From NCBI GenBank assembly GCA_003640385.1, contig RCAB01000284.1, forward strand, positions 1 to 64,000: a stretch of 64,000 bases of DNA, given 5' to 3'. Shown one piece after another: positions 38,601 to 50,988 of the stretch. Source of the DNA: Setaria digitata (lineage: Eukaryota; Nematoda; Chromadorea; Rhabditida; Setariidae). The notes under the pieces were generated by a model. It made no database searches and was not told the DNA's origin. It was given only the letters and a program-made list of their open reading frames with translations. Made by a program: the position numbers and the translations under genes. Each line of letters starts with the position of its first letter. Positions within the stretch are counted from its first letter, which is position 1.

Positions 38601-41600
38601 TTCGAAATCATGTGAAGTATTTGTTTACAGTTGGCAGGAGAGGCCCATCATCAGGGCAGGACTTGAGACGTGAGCAACCATCATCCTTCCCTTCAAATGC
38701 ATCTCAGAAATTTACAATGCAAGTTGCGCAGTCAGTGTTAGGTGGTTCTAATGCTGTCAGTGCCGTCACATCCACTCCACCACCTGCAATCAATGCCCCA
38801 TCACTTCCAGCGCAAACAGTTCAACCCGATGCAATCACTGATGTAGTCCCGCGACCATCGACATCAGCTCCACCGTTACCGACTGCGAATCCACCGCCTA
38901 AGGAGGTATCTGTTTTCAGATAAGCATAGATTGCAGGTAATGAATCAAAATTGATCATCTTGTCTACTTTATATGAGACATCTTAAATTTATTTATATGA
39001 GACTCAAAACGTTGCAAAATGGCACTTTTAAGGATTGCTAATAAGTTTTCTTCCATTTTTGCATTTACACATTCTATGTTTGAGGTCGAGAGAAGTGCTC
39101 CACCCGAGTTCTCTTCAGAGGAAATAAAAGTCCTGGCCGTTGATGCATCAATACAGGGAAATGACTTTACTGTGTCAGCTGAGCCTCAAGGTATTTTTAT
39201 GTAATGGGGAAAGGATGTGGGTTTAGAAATACTTAATGTGGAAATCGTTAACAAGGAAATAATCGCAAAAATATTTAGATCGGACTAGTTTGCTGACCGT
39301 CCTATAATTCCATAAGTTGAAGTGTTGACCTTTTTGTTAATTTTCAGAAGCAGTTGGACAAGATGAGCAAAGGGACAAACAAGAAGAATCTGAACATGAC
39401 ACGGAATTGGTGACAGCAATTACCGCAAAAGACGATGTGGAACAGAGTGTAGGAACTGCTGTCATAGTAACAAGTGAACTAGTTGAACAAGAGGAACATC
39501 AAGAGGATGATGATGGAGATGTTGAAGAACAGCAAAAACAATGCTTGCAGCAAGGATCAGGCATTGGTGATAATCTTCCACTGTCGCAGTAAGTTTTTTG
39601 ATTTTTCTTGTTGAAGAAGTTTGGCGGAAGTGCTTTTTTTCTTGTGTTGAAGAATAAAATGATTTGTAAAAAGTGTTTCCAAAGAAAGTACTTTTTTCTA
39701 AAGGATTTTAAGAATTGTATTAAGTCTAAAAAATACATTTGGTAATCAATAACGGTGTTTAAGAACTGAAGCTATTGTGTTAGTCATTCTTTTTCTTTTT
39801 TTGTTTAGGAGTCATAGTCATTCTGTTGTTGAAATAGTACATGAAGAAGAAACTGAAAAGGATGAAAAATGTCTTGAAGTTGAAGAAAGTCCTGAGGCAG
39901 CGCGAGCGAGAAAAAAACAAGAATATATTGATAAACAAAAGGAATTATTGCAAAATGAAGTTTGTTTTCCAAATGTATTATGTTGAATAAACCCAAAGAA
40001 AAACAAATTAAACAAAGTTCTGTTCTGTTATTGTTCAGATGATGAGCTGGGCGAAATTTGAATGAACTGATTAGTAGTTGTTTACTGCGAATAATTTTTA
40101 TAATTATTTATTATTAGCGGCAATTTTTTCCAGAGCAGTGTCCAACTGAATGAACGCATATACAGCCATGATTATTTGTTTTTGATACGTGATATAGTAA
40201 AAGACATTTTTTTGGATTCTGTTTTACCCGTAAAAGTGTCTGATTTGAAAGATCTTGGCATCGATATTGCTTCGGCTCCTGCCAATGGGACTATTGGTGA
40301 TCGCCAGGTCAGTCTTTTTCGCTCATTGGAATTTTTGGCGTGTTTCAAGTAACTTTCAAGTAAATGAAGTTTTCATATTTTGAGCATTTTTCAGCAAACA
40401 TTATGTCATCTTCTTGACAAGTACAAGTATATGTGACAGGAAGTATATTGTGCTGAAAGACCAGAAACATCTTTAATAGATGTTCGTCAATCACTGAGTC
40501 ATCACTAATCGTATTTTTTTTAGCGTCGTTTCGATAGTGCTGCTGGTCCTGGTGCTCGGTTTATACCTGGTTGGGTGGATAAAAGCCAGTCGAAACCAAA
40601 AGCGGTGTGTTCTTGGCCTCTCTTTTTTTTGACCAAATGTTATCAAATGTTTAGGAAAGAAAAAAAACTAAACTTGATTCCATTAACGGGAAAAATGAAA
40701 ATTTTGAGGAAAGTCTGAGAAAGCCGGAGAAGTGGAAATTCTTTTTCTTGTACTAATTTCCATGTGACTATTAATTTTGCGCAGATGTAAATCATTTTCT
40801 AGTATCACGGAAGACTTAGTGATCGGACGCATTCAAATCAACGTGAGCGTGATCGAAAAAGGGTTTGCAGCTTCTTGTCTTTCGTTATGTCCCTTTTTTT
40901 TTTTATTTTGTTAATTCTTCATTTAGAACAATGTCATTTTCTAATCACCTGCATAGTTTGCTTTGGATTTTAGTCAGCAGTAAGTCGACCGTCAATCGAT
41001 CGACCTAATCGTGAACCGGTAAAATTGCATAAAGCTGAGAATGCATGGAAACCTGAAAGAAATATCGATGCTAATCAGGTATGGAAAATAAAAATTCGCT
41101 CTTAGTAAATCATGAACGGTAAAGTACTGTTTTATTGTAGTGAAATAATATTAACTAAAGTTTGATTGAGAACGTTACTGCATAACCTTACAATTTCTCT
41201 TTAATGGATATTTCGTCACTTTATCAGAGGTACTTTGTTGCAGAAGTTGTACAAGAATGTGCGAAGTTTACTAAATAAATTAACACCATCAACATTCGAT
41301 GAGCTGTCGCGGGATTTCCTGAGATTTGAAGTTTACAAAAACAAAGAACAAATGGGTGAAGTGATTAATATCATTTTCGATAAGGCCGTTGAAGAACCGA
41401 ACTTCTGTGCACTCTATAGGTAAATTATTCAAATATTCATTTCTCTGAAGCAGTAATTAGATGGTGTAGGAAATCTAAGAATGCTATTACAAATTATTAT
41501 AAGAAACAATGCTACGATTTTAGTATACTTCTAATGTTTGACTTAAATTAAGAAGTATATGCGGGGGCTTTGAAGTGAATGAAGGAACTGGTTAAAAAGA

Positions 41601-44600
41601 AACGAAGATATATAGAAGTTTGTATGTTTAAAAATATATAAATATTATATATATAATATGTATGGAAAAGAGAAGAAAAGAAACTAAAAGAACTAAAATT
41701 TGATGAGAATGATAAAATTATGTTTAAGTGATCTCTGCAAAATGCAAGTGGTGAAAGAATCAAAAGAATCAAAGGATAAATCAAAATTTCGAAGCGCATT
41801 GCTCACTAGATGCCAAAATACTTTCGAAGAGAAACGAATGTCTGAAATCAACAATAAGAAAATGGAAATGGAGAAAGAAACTGATGTAATTGTTTCTACT
41901 ACACATAAATCTATGGATTTTAATAAATATTAGTAGAAATGAAAGAGATTTTAAGCACTTGGCTGAAGTACGGAGGTGAAGGTAGTAAAGCTTTAACGGA
42001 ATTTCAAATGAAACAGTTTCAACAGCAGAAGAACAGCAATTGTTAAAGTAGCGCTTTTTTATGTTTATAGGCCATTCAGATAAGCAGAAATATTGTTCTC
42101 ATCTCTTTGTTAACCAGGTTCATTTCTTTTAGGAGAGAAAGAAACGAGAATTAAAGATAGAACTGATGGAGATGGAGGCGCGAGAAAGGCGACGAATGTT
42201 GGGAAATATAGGATTTATTGGACAGTTGTTTAGGCATGAATTAATAGTACCACGGATTTTGAATTGGTGTATAGTGCATCTTCTCAAAAATCACAGTGAA
42301 TCACCGGTAAGTTGTGATTTTAAAAGTGTGTTTAAATTTGTTGGTTTCGTTTTTAAAGTGTTTTTGGCCTGTTATTTAACTGTTATTCTTCTGATGCACT
42401 CTGTGCTAGAAACGTTCCAAAATAATTCATAACGAGGAAGGAAAAAGTAAAGATTTGTTTATAGGATGGTGATGAAGAAAGTATTGAGTGCGCAGTAAAA
42501 ATGCTTGAATCAGTAGGTAAACTGGCTGATCGTCAGTGCCAGCAACAACAAGCAAGCTATCAGTCGGGTTCATTGGATTCACATTCACAAAGTGCACAAC
42601 AGGAACACCCTCAGGAGACACAAAAACACGAAGAATTCAATACGAATCTTTATTTCGAACATCTCAAGGAAGTCTCGACTAAAGTGTCCAACCGTGTCCG
42701 ATTTTTGATCCTCAATCTTATCGAACTTAGGGATGTAGGTTTTAAGATTTTTTTATGCATATAGAACTAAAACGACTGATGAATAGATTGGGTTTCTTAT
42801 GCAATGGAGAGACTAATCTCGATGTCAGTGATAATAATAAAACATTAAAACATTGTCTGTCACGTTTTGCAGTGGTATTTTGTGCTAGAAATGCTTGGTG
42901 AGATGTTTCCATTTTTAATTAAGGTTACATAGTCAGTATTTAGTCCGTTCTCGAACTTGGGGAACAGGATTACATGATATACTTTTTGATATCACTAGGA
43001 TTTAATGCCTTTTCAATATACAGAGGTATTCATAATTATTGTATTAATGTGCTATGTTGGGTTTTTTTTTTCTTTAACTTCCTCTAAGTGCCGAGAAAAT
43101 ATTTCAATTTTCTTTTTCAGAATAAGTGGGTACCACGAACATCTGAAAGTGGACCAAAGACTTTGGAAGAAGTACACGATGAAGCTCGAAGGGAAGAAAT
43201 GGCTAATCGGTTACAACGTGAACAAGTATATTCTTCGAAACTTCGTTGAAAAGCATCCTCTTACTTGCTACTTATTTTCAAAATTTTCTTTGTAGTATGC
43301 AAATAAAAAACGATACGAAGGTAGAACCTCATTGGATAAACGAGGTCAGAGACCAGTGTTGATTGGAAGGCAGTCACAAGATGGTCGTCAGTACGGGCCA
43401 AGAGTTGGTGAACAAAGTCGTGATCAGAAAGCTCGAGCAGCTGGAGCTGCAAACCTTGTTGCCAATACCGCTAGTAGGAAAAACCAAACTTTAAATAGTG
43501 TATGTTGCTAATATCGTAACTTCTTCGGTTTCTGAAGTATCAAGTACTCTCTGTCCTTAGATTGTTTTGATTTTAGCTGAAGCTAATTAATTCCGAAGTG
43601 CAACTAATTTTCATTTGTTGTTTAGTTTTTTGACAGAAGTAATTCTCCTTTTCACAGGAGTCTAAATAATTAGACTTTTTAGAAAATCTTTTTAACAGAT
43701 CAGGTTTTACTTCAACATTTGAGCAATGAGACCAAACAAATTTCTGCAACTTCGTGCTATTGACTATCCAGTATCTGAACTAAACAAAGGATTTAATTTC
43801 AATTCTATCTTTTAGGTCTTCATTTTTGACTTGACTGTAGTTTCTTTTTTTCTGAAGTATGTTCGTAGTATGGAGTCTCACCTTAATATTCGCTACAGTA
43901 ATGATCATTAGTTATTCTCGATAATGCAACTTACGAATCTGCAAATGGATATATTCCAGGTCGATCAACCACAGTCACTTGGTGCACGGCGACCCGCATT
44001 TGCAGGTGGTGCAATTGGTGGCGGGGGGCAACAAATGGATAGGAATATGTTACCTCGTGGTATGCTCGGTCGCGGAGCAGGTCGCGGTTCACTAGCTTCC
44101 AGAGACAATTCACAACCATCTAGTCGAGAGCCATCAGAATCTAGGAAACAGTCTAGGGACGATGAGCGCAGTGCAGTAAGTTTTCTATGCCAACGTGCCA
44201 TGACCAGAAAATGAAATTTTTTGTACACTTATTGATGGCAATTTTCTCCACAAATGCAATAAGTGTTTTAGGCCATCGCAGCAGCAAGCGCTGTAACACA
44301 CAGTGCGAGCACCAATACCTTAAGACGTGGATATGCGGGTATAGCAGCCGGTGGCTCATCGTCACCGCCATCATTAGCCGTGGATGACGAAAAAAAAGAT
44401 GTAGGATATATCAACAGAGGAAGTGAATTAGATGACAAGGAAATGTTTGGGTCATTGTACCGAGAAATACATGATTATTTCTCTGATTGTACGAGTATTG
44501 AGCAGGTAATTTTATGTTATGTCATGCTATTTAAATTTTATTGTATTTTGAGTTGCGTTGACACTACTATCCTGTCATAGATCATAACGTGGTAACTCAA

Positions 44601-45910
44601 AAGTAGCTTGAATCAGCATCAAAAAAATATGGCTTATTAGCTTCCATTAGATACTTGAACCTGATTATAATAATTTAGACAGCCGATTATGAGGATTTGT
44701 TATTTTGACCCTTTGTTCCTTTTTTGATATCTAACTCAAATGACCTTTTGGTCTTAGTTCCAGTATTAAAGCATTGTTTTCGTGTGTTTCCATTCTCATT
44801 TTTCAGCTATTCCAATCAATCATGGAAATAATGGTCAACGAAAGGACGCAAAATGTGGACTTACGTCGTGTTCGCCAAGCATTTCGCCTATTGATGAAAA
44901 TAGGTGTTGAAAAAACTAGCGGTGATATTCGAAATCCGCGAAGGCGATATGTTGGACAGGTAGTATGTAGGTGTTTGCAACGACCTGATATCAAAGAACA
45001 CGCTCTCCGAGGGTTTGTTCTACTTTGAAAATGTCTTCATGCATCTACTTTATCCGTTTTTCTTTTAGAAACGATATTTAATGAATATTAAAAGGATTAT
45101 GCAGGCTATGAAAATGACATAGTTCATTATTCCCATTATTTTCATATTCAGTGATTTTTATTTTAGTGAAACATGAAGAAACGCCATATAGTGTTTAGAA
45201 TCTCATTTTTTCTTTTTTTCTTTTTTTTTTTGCCTGTCTCGACAGGAGATGCGTATGATAAAGCAGAATACATAATTTTATTCCAGATTTTTAGAAAGCT
45301 TTTTTTTTTTTCGAAATCCTGTTCATTGTTTTTGTCGAATTTCTGTTCAACAATTTTTATGAAATTATGTTTTTTTTTTAGAGTTGCGGATTATTGTACG
45401 CAAGTGGTGGAGGTGGAATTATGGGAAGACAATATGCGAATATGGGAATGTGTTGCGGAGGTAATAAGTTGGTCAATAATGTGTGAAGTACAACATTTCG
45501 AAGGCCCACGACCATCTTTAGGAGATTTCAAAGAAGCCTTTAAAAATGCAGATGCTGACTCGAGGAAGCCAAACGCCCTTCTCGTTAATGTACTCAAACG
45601 ACTCGTATGTTTTTTTCTTATAATAGTTGCATAATTTCTGGTCTTTCGTATGTCACTGCTTATAAACAAAAAAGTTTTTAGTCAAGTTCCAGATTCTAAG
45701 AAAATGAGTCATGTTTTAAATTCTTTTAGAAAACGATGTATTAGTCTTCAACTTCAGGTTGAAATTGAAGATGATCGCGATGGGCAGGTGTCATCTGCTG
45801 GAATGGCATTCGATGAAATCAAAGATTTACATTCGGATTCGTTGGTAGATGAGCTCAAGTCGTGTCACCTATCATCTGGCAAAAATCTCTACCAGTTATT
45901 GCTCAACTAG
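32644..45910 (+). CDS. ifg-1: Eukaryotic translation initiation factor 4G
   Basis: Exon 1 is 32644..32695 and exon 2 starts at 33587 with an uncertain end. Then come 33842..34049, 34237..34390, 34598..34701, 34876..35222, 38631..38905, 39085..39190, 39348..39588, 39809..39959, 40134..40307, 40524..40604, 40803..40862, 40974..41078, 41244..41419, 41729..41885, 42133..42306, 42465..42734, 43121..43225, 43296..43499, 43960..44175, 44272..44505, 44807..45012, 45382..45604 and 45758..45910 (TAG), all in phase; about 1400 aa. The N-terminal third is Pro/Gln-rich. An acidic, Lys-rich segment follows (EESPEAARARKKQEY). The canonical eIF4E-binding site YSHDYLF is at 40161-40181. The MIF4G domain (eIF4A binding) begins KLYKNVRSLLNKLTPSTFDE and includes LLTRCQNTFEE and RRMLGNIGFIGQLFRHEL. 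A Gly/Arg/Ser-rich linker precedes an MA3 domain starting KEMFGSLYREIHDYFSD. No C-terminal W2 domain is seen. The 3.4-kb intron (35223..38630) is unusually long. It scaffolds the cap-binding complex in the cytoplasm. Confidence 0.95.
35471..35496. repeat. A26 homopolymer in eIF4G long intron
   Basis: A run of 26 adenines, followed by GAAAAGAAAA, lies within the 3.4-kb intron. Such runs are prone to length variation and assembly error. No retroelement-like sequence or target-site duplication is evident beside it. Confidence 0.85.
37047..37071. repeat. (TA)12 dinucleotide microsatellite
   Basis: An uninterrupted TA repeat of about 12 units in the long eIF4G intron. A shorter TATATATATA run follows at about 37160. 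Confidence 0.85.
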
Positions 45911-48900
45911 TTGTCATTATTTCTTTACAGAAACCTTTTCTTCCACTTAATTGTTTGTTTTTCTGGAGTTTATTCCTCCTATTTTCCATCTTAGTTTGAG
46001 GCAAAGAAATTCGTTGATTTTATTTTGAAAAAAAAAAAAATTTTTCTGGTTATGAGAAGGTGCAGAACAACATTATTCTTGGTCATGATTGACATTTGAA
46101 CATGTCCTCCATTTTGTGATTCGCAATGATCTACTTTATTGGTTTGTTAGACTGCCTGGTCGGAAATAATTTAGAAACCAATAATTTACACTTCATGCAA
46201 TTTTCACTTCCTCATTAGTTTGATTTCATGTTAAATTCAAAAATTCAAAATTAAATTGTGGTGCGCCAGCAAGTGCTTTTTTTCCCTCGATGTTTGCGCA
46301 ACGATGAATTTACGTCTTTTTGTATTCTTGTATTCTGTGTCATCCTTCAATGTTTTGCTCCTTTCCTTGTCTTATTTATTATTGCTCGGTTTAAGCTAGT
46401 GCGATATGTGGCCTTCCGCTTGTACATTTTATTCTATTTATGAAAAATTTTTGATCAGGTCTATTTTGTCATGCCTGTTCCCTAAGAAATGGTGAAGGAA
46501 CATGTCGCACTCCAACCTTCGCTGCTTTCAAAATTTTTGTATCTATTATATGCTGCTCTAATAGTATTAGTTGGTTATTATTCTTTCTGTGGGTCATAAC
46601 TGTGTTATTAGCGGCATTTCATATTGAATTCTCATCGATGAATGATTCGGTTGAGCAAAGTTGGCAAACGGTATGCTTAACATGAAGTTAAACATACTGA
46701 AGTTTCGATGCCATTGTTATGTGTGCCGCATAATCCAGGAATTTTTCAGGAAGAAAAAAATTCATTGTTTCTTCAGCATTGACTTTGAAAATACGATGTT
46801 GTATGAGACTGGTGTTTATTGTTATGTGATATAAGACGCTGTGGATTTTTTTTATTTTTTATTTTTTCGCTTTATTCACTTCTTACCCAAAATTAGTTTC
46901 TCAGTTCGAAGTGTCAGTTCCCTACTCTATCGATGAGAGCGTTTTTCCTCCTTTATTTATTTTTTTTTTTCAGGTTTAAACCCTTCCTTGGAATTTCCGG
47001 AAAATTTCCCATAATGTGTCCACTTTTTTTTCTTTTTATCTTACTGTTTTTGCTAATGCATTATTAGATGGCATGAATGGTGAGTGTACTGCAAGCATGA
47101 AAAGTCTTGGGCGTTTGCGATGCCGCGAAAGGAGAAATCACGAGAGGATTACAATGATTGTTGAATGGATGATTAAATTATTGTAAATTTGTTAATGGTA
47201 ATAATGTTTTTCTTCACTTTTTAATTTTCTCTCCTACCTTTCATTTGATCCACATTTAAAGGACGGCTGATATCCATTTTTCGAATAGGGTCATCGTTTT
47301 TTAAGGTTTGAATGAGATTACCAAATCACACAAATACAATACCATGATATAAGAAGCCTTGTTAGGTTGCTACAAAAATCAGTAGCAATGTCTGCTCAGG
47401 TTTTTCATTTACCTTTTTATTTTTATCTCTCAGAGGTTAAGTGTATGTCGTTACCTTGGGTTTTCGAATCTGTTGTGTTAATATTCAGAGATTATGTAGG
47501 TGGACCGTGCACCCCCTTACTGTGTTATTATAGCCATGATTCTTAAGGAGCATAATTCCTAATATCTACCGATAACAACTCATCCTTTTATGAAAAGACT
47601 TATTGGAAATAGAAATTCGAAATACTTCTGATTGACGAACTTTCTCCTATGGGCCAGGGGAGGGCTATTGTTTGCAATTTCTAAAAATCGTTTAAATTTC
47701 TAAATAGTATATTTTGCTCTCTGACTGCGTAGTTTTCTTTTTGCCTCCGAATATTCCAACAAATTCCAAATCGTCCCGAAATAATAGATCTGCTCATAGC
47801 TTGTTGCATCTATCATTTAACTAAATTGAAAATGCGAAGGGTAAAGCACCAGTACTGTTGATGATAACCGCAGTATTGGTCGCATATTTAATTTCACTGT
47901 TATCTAATACTCTTCGGTAGAATTGAAAGCTGCAAGCAGTGTACGTCGGTTAGGTCATCAAACTGTTCAAGTCTTTACGTTGGTTTTTCAAAAGTTTTAT
48001 CCACTAATGCAGTAGAGTTCCTTTGGTTTCCTTTACGCATAAGTCGTGAGTCATCTAAATTCCTTTAATTGAAACAAAAACAAGACAGCCAAATTCAAGA
48101 TATAATTTCATCAGCGCTTTTTAATTTGGCTATCTTGTTTGAAATCATTTCTGGAGCTCATCCGAATTACGAAGTTAATGTTTCTTTATATATCACCTTT
48201 ATACTCAGCATGACTAACCACTTAACTTTTAACGAGCTAAAAAATTCTAAAGTATTGCAGAAGCCTAAAAAAAATGGCACATTTAAAGCTTTAAATAAAA
48301 AAATCTGGATAATTTCAAAATCTACCAAGCGATACATTCATAGAAATTGGCTTCCTGGTCCTCTTCTACTTCTGTACTAGTTCATGTATGACCACAGTAC
48401 ATCTCATAGTAACTAACGACAGTGATATCGAAAGTTGCCATTGTATGGAAGTAATAGTAAAAATGATAATTGGAATAAATCATATTTTAAGGATTAAGGG
48501 GATAGCAAGTAGCATATTGAAGAGGATTTCCAGAAAGTCTTCAAGTGTTATTTTACCATCATAAATAGATTTTGAATGATAAACAGTCAAGGTGGGAAAA
48601 AGAATAAACAAAGTTGTTGATAGCTAATTTTTCAAGATAACTCTAACGAAGCAAATAATACAGAAGCTCCAGAACAATATTCCCATTGCACACTTTTTTC
48701 TTCTGGAAATATTTGTTATCCATTAGCTGATCTCAATTATCTTTCAAATCTTCCGTACTGATATTTTTGTGTTTTTGTATTGCAGAAACCATTCTGATAC
48801 ACCGTGAATACTTGAAAATAGAGGAATAATTGGGAGGTAATTCTCCAGAATAAGAGTTATTCGAGATTGATACGAATCAATTCAGTTAGTTAATGAGAAT

Positions 48901-49459
48901 TCAATTTCATGCAAACGTAAGATGGAAGCTGTCGTGAATATCATAATTGAATCAGTTTTTAAGCTATCCTTCTGAATTCAGTTATTTTAAATCAATAATA
49001 TTTTCAAATCTCCTAGTATCAACAAATAACACAGCATTTGACCTCGATTTAATTGAAATTTCTGCAATCTATTTATACTATTTTTCTACATTAGTGGAAT
49101 CTGGGCCGAATTAAAAACACAATTGATAATCATCCCTCTGATTCGTATTGTGATAAGGCCAAGAGAAATCGGTAGCAAGAAGGAAATCACTAGTCATTAG
49201 TCTCTAACTTTCAGTACTAAAATATCATTTGTTAATAATTTTCCTATTTTTAAGTATCATCAGGCACTTTTAATTAGTCGCAGGGGAGTTTCAATATTGC
49301 GATATTTTTCTTGCTATCTTAAATTCAGTAAATAAATTTATAAAAATTTTGAGGAGTCTTTTTATTTATCCTTCTAAGTCAGCATTTGTTTGTTTCGTTT
49401 TAAAGATACAAACTAATAAAAATACGGTGATAAACGCCACGGAAAAAAAATTTAGTTAC
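45911..49459. other. Intergenic, between convergent eIF4G and lipase genes
   Basis: A 3.5-kb gap holding the 3' ends of both neighbours. It is T-rich near 46.85-47.04 kb. An open frame at 48069..48380 (+) lacks splice context, codon bias or a recognisable domain. No gene is called. Confidence 0.5.
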
Positions 49460-50988
49460 TTAGACTGGCTGCTGTTTTCGAATGAAATTTCGTTGCATTT
49501 CATACGTTTTATCAATGGTAAGATCATGACTTAGGAATTCTTTTTTCACGAATCCGGTTTCCCCTCTGATCGGACTTAATAGCGTGTTACAGCCACGGAA
49601 GCCGATCTACAAAAATGTGCAATTTCTAAGGTTAATTTCAAGCAATACCTTCGACCTATCAATGAGATAAATGATGGCACTAATACTATTTATTATTTGT
49701 TATTATGAAAAGTATTACTTTTTCATCCGCATCCGAGAAAATGCTGAAAATAAAAGTGCCTTCATATCGAGTTTGCCCATTGATGTCTTGCAAAAATGTT
49801 GATCGGCAATGCAAACCGGTTCTGCGGTTGCATGCGCCAACCGGTATTGGTATGAAACATGATGAGATACCGTGGTTCGCACCTGCGACACTTAAATATG
49901 TGTCGATTAATTCAGTAAGAGGTGGACCTGCAAAACTACTGCATAAATTGTGCAGTTTCAATCTCCGGAATTGAAAAAAGATGAAAAAAATGCAACAAAT
50001 AATAAACTGGTTGAGATGTGATTGAACGAGATAAAGACGAAAATAGCAGAAAAAGTGCGATTTCTGAAGATGATATCCATATAAAAGCTGACTAGATATT
50101 AAATATAGCTAAACTGATACCAAATTAAGACTTTAACTCAGAAAAAAAGAGGTCATTCAAGAACTAACCAAGAATTTCACGTGTATCAACACAATCTCCT
50201 CCAAGGATCGCCTTTCGAGCCAGCGGAGAACCTACACCATAAGCAATCACATCAACCCTTGTACCGGTATACTGACGAACAGCAATTATCATACTCCTAG
50301 AGTCATAAATTAGCCTCAGTAACTGACTTCATTTTAGTAATCATTTTTAAGAAATTCGCAAAAATATTTATAATGTTTGAAAGTAATAAAATATGAAACA
50401 TAATAACGGGATAATACTTCACACCTGATCTGCTTTACGTATGAACACTTCATATCGACCAGCCCAACCGATGTCGATCCACCATCACCCCACGTAGTGC
50501 CGTAAATCTCAGACGATTTGTAACCTTTGCTAATTAAATGAACAACCATTTTCTGCAAGAAGCATTTTTAATCCAATTCTCATTCTGTGCAAATTCTAAT
50601 AAAATTTCATCATTGTTTCATTCTCCAATATGTCCGAACTATTGGGTAAATCGGTTTTAAATGAAACCATCCGGATATGCAGTCAACTCTTAATTGTGGT
50701 AATATTGACAAACTCTGCTTAATTTTGATATGAAATCCTTTTCTCGCTTACCTGTACCCTAGTAATTTTATTGCCACTTCCATGGATTAGTATAACAGCC
50801 TGATTCCTTAGTTCATCTTCACTGCTTTCCTTACCACCAAAACTTGCATCATCTCCCAAATCAGTACGCTCCAGAGCTTGAGCAATGGCAATACCATAGT
50901 TATTATGAATAAATGACCGGAAATGTGGTGTAAAATCGGCTCGTGCGATGTAGAAATGCAGTAAGAAATACAGCAACATAATCTTCAT
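49460..50988 (-). CDS. Secreted class-2 lipase-like protein (LIPS family) lacking the nucleophile Ser
   Basis: Exons 50752..50988 (ATG), 50425..50552, 50169..50296, 49719..49927 and 49460..49606 (TAA) give 849 nt, or 282 aa, in phase. A signal peptide (MKIMLLYFLLHFYIARA) is followed by the nematode Lipase_2 (EstA/LIPS) fold. Landmarks are AVILIHGSGNK (oxyanion strand, about residue 63), YGTTWGDGG, YVKQIRSMIIAV, LARKAILGGDCVDT, TYLSVAGANHG, GLHCRSTFLQDINGQ and RYEGTFIFS. The family's nucleophile motif is normally G/A-x-S-x-G just after VDV-. Here it reads VDVIAYGVGSP, with Gly142 at the Ser position. The likely catalytic Asp (SDADEK, Asp232) and His (FLSHD, His261) are retained. As read it should not hydrolyse esters by the usual mechanism. 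A single base (GGT for AGT) makes the difference, so a sequencing error must be excluded. Secretion suggests a gut or pseudocoelomic role. Confidence 0.9.

Noticed and set aside
48069..48380. 103-codon open frame (+) in the eIF4G-lipase gap
   Set aside because: Lys/Ile/Asn-rich composition simply mirrors AT-rich DNA; no family resemblance and no neighbouring exons.
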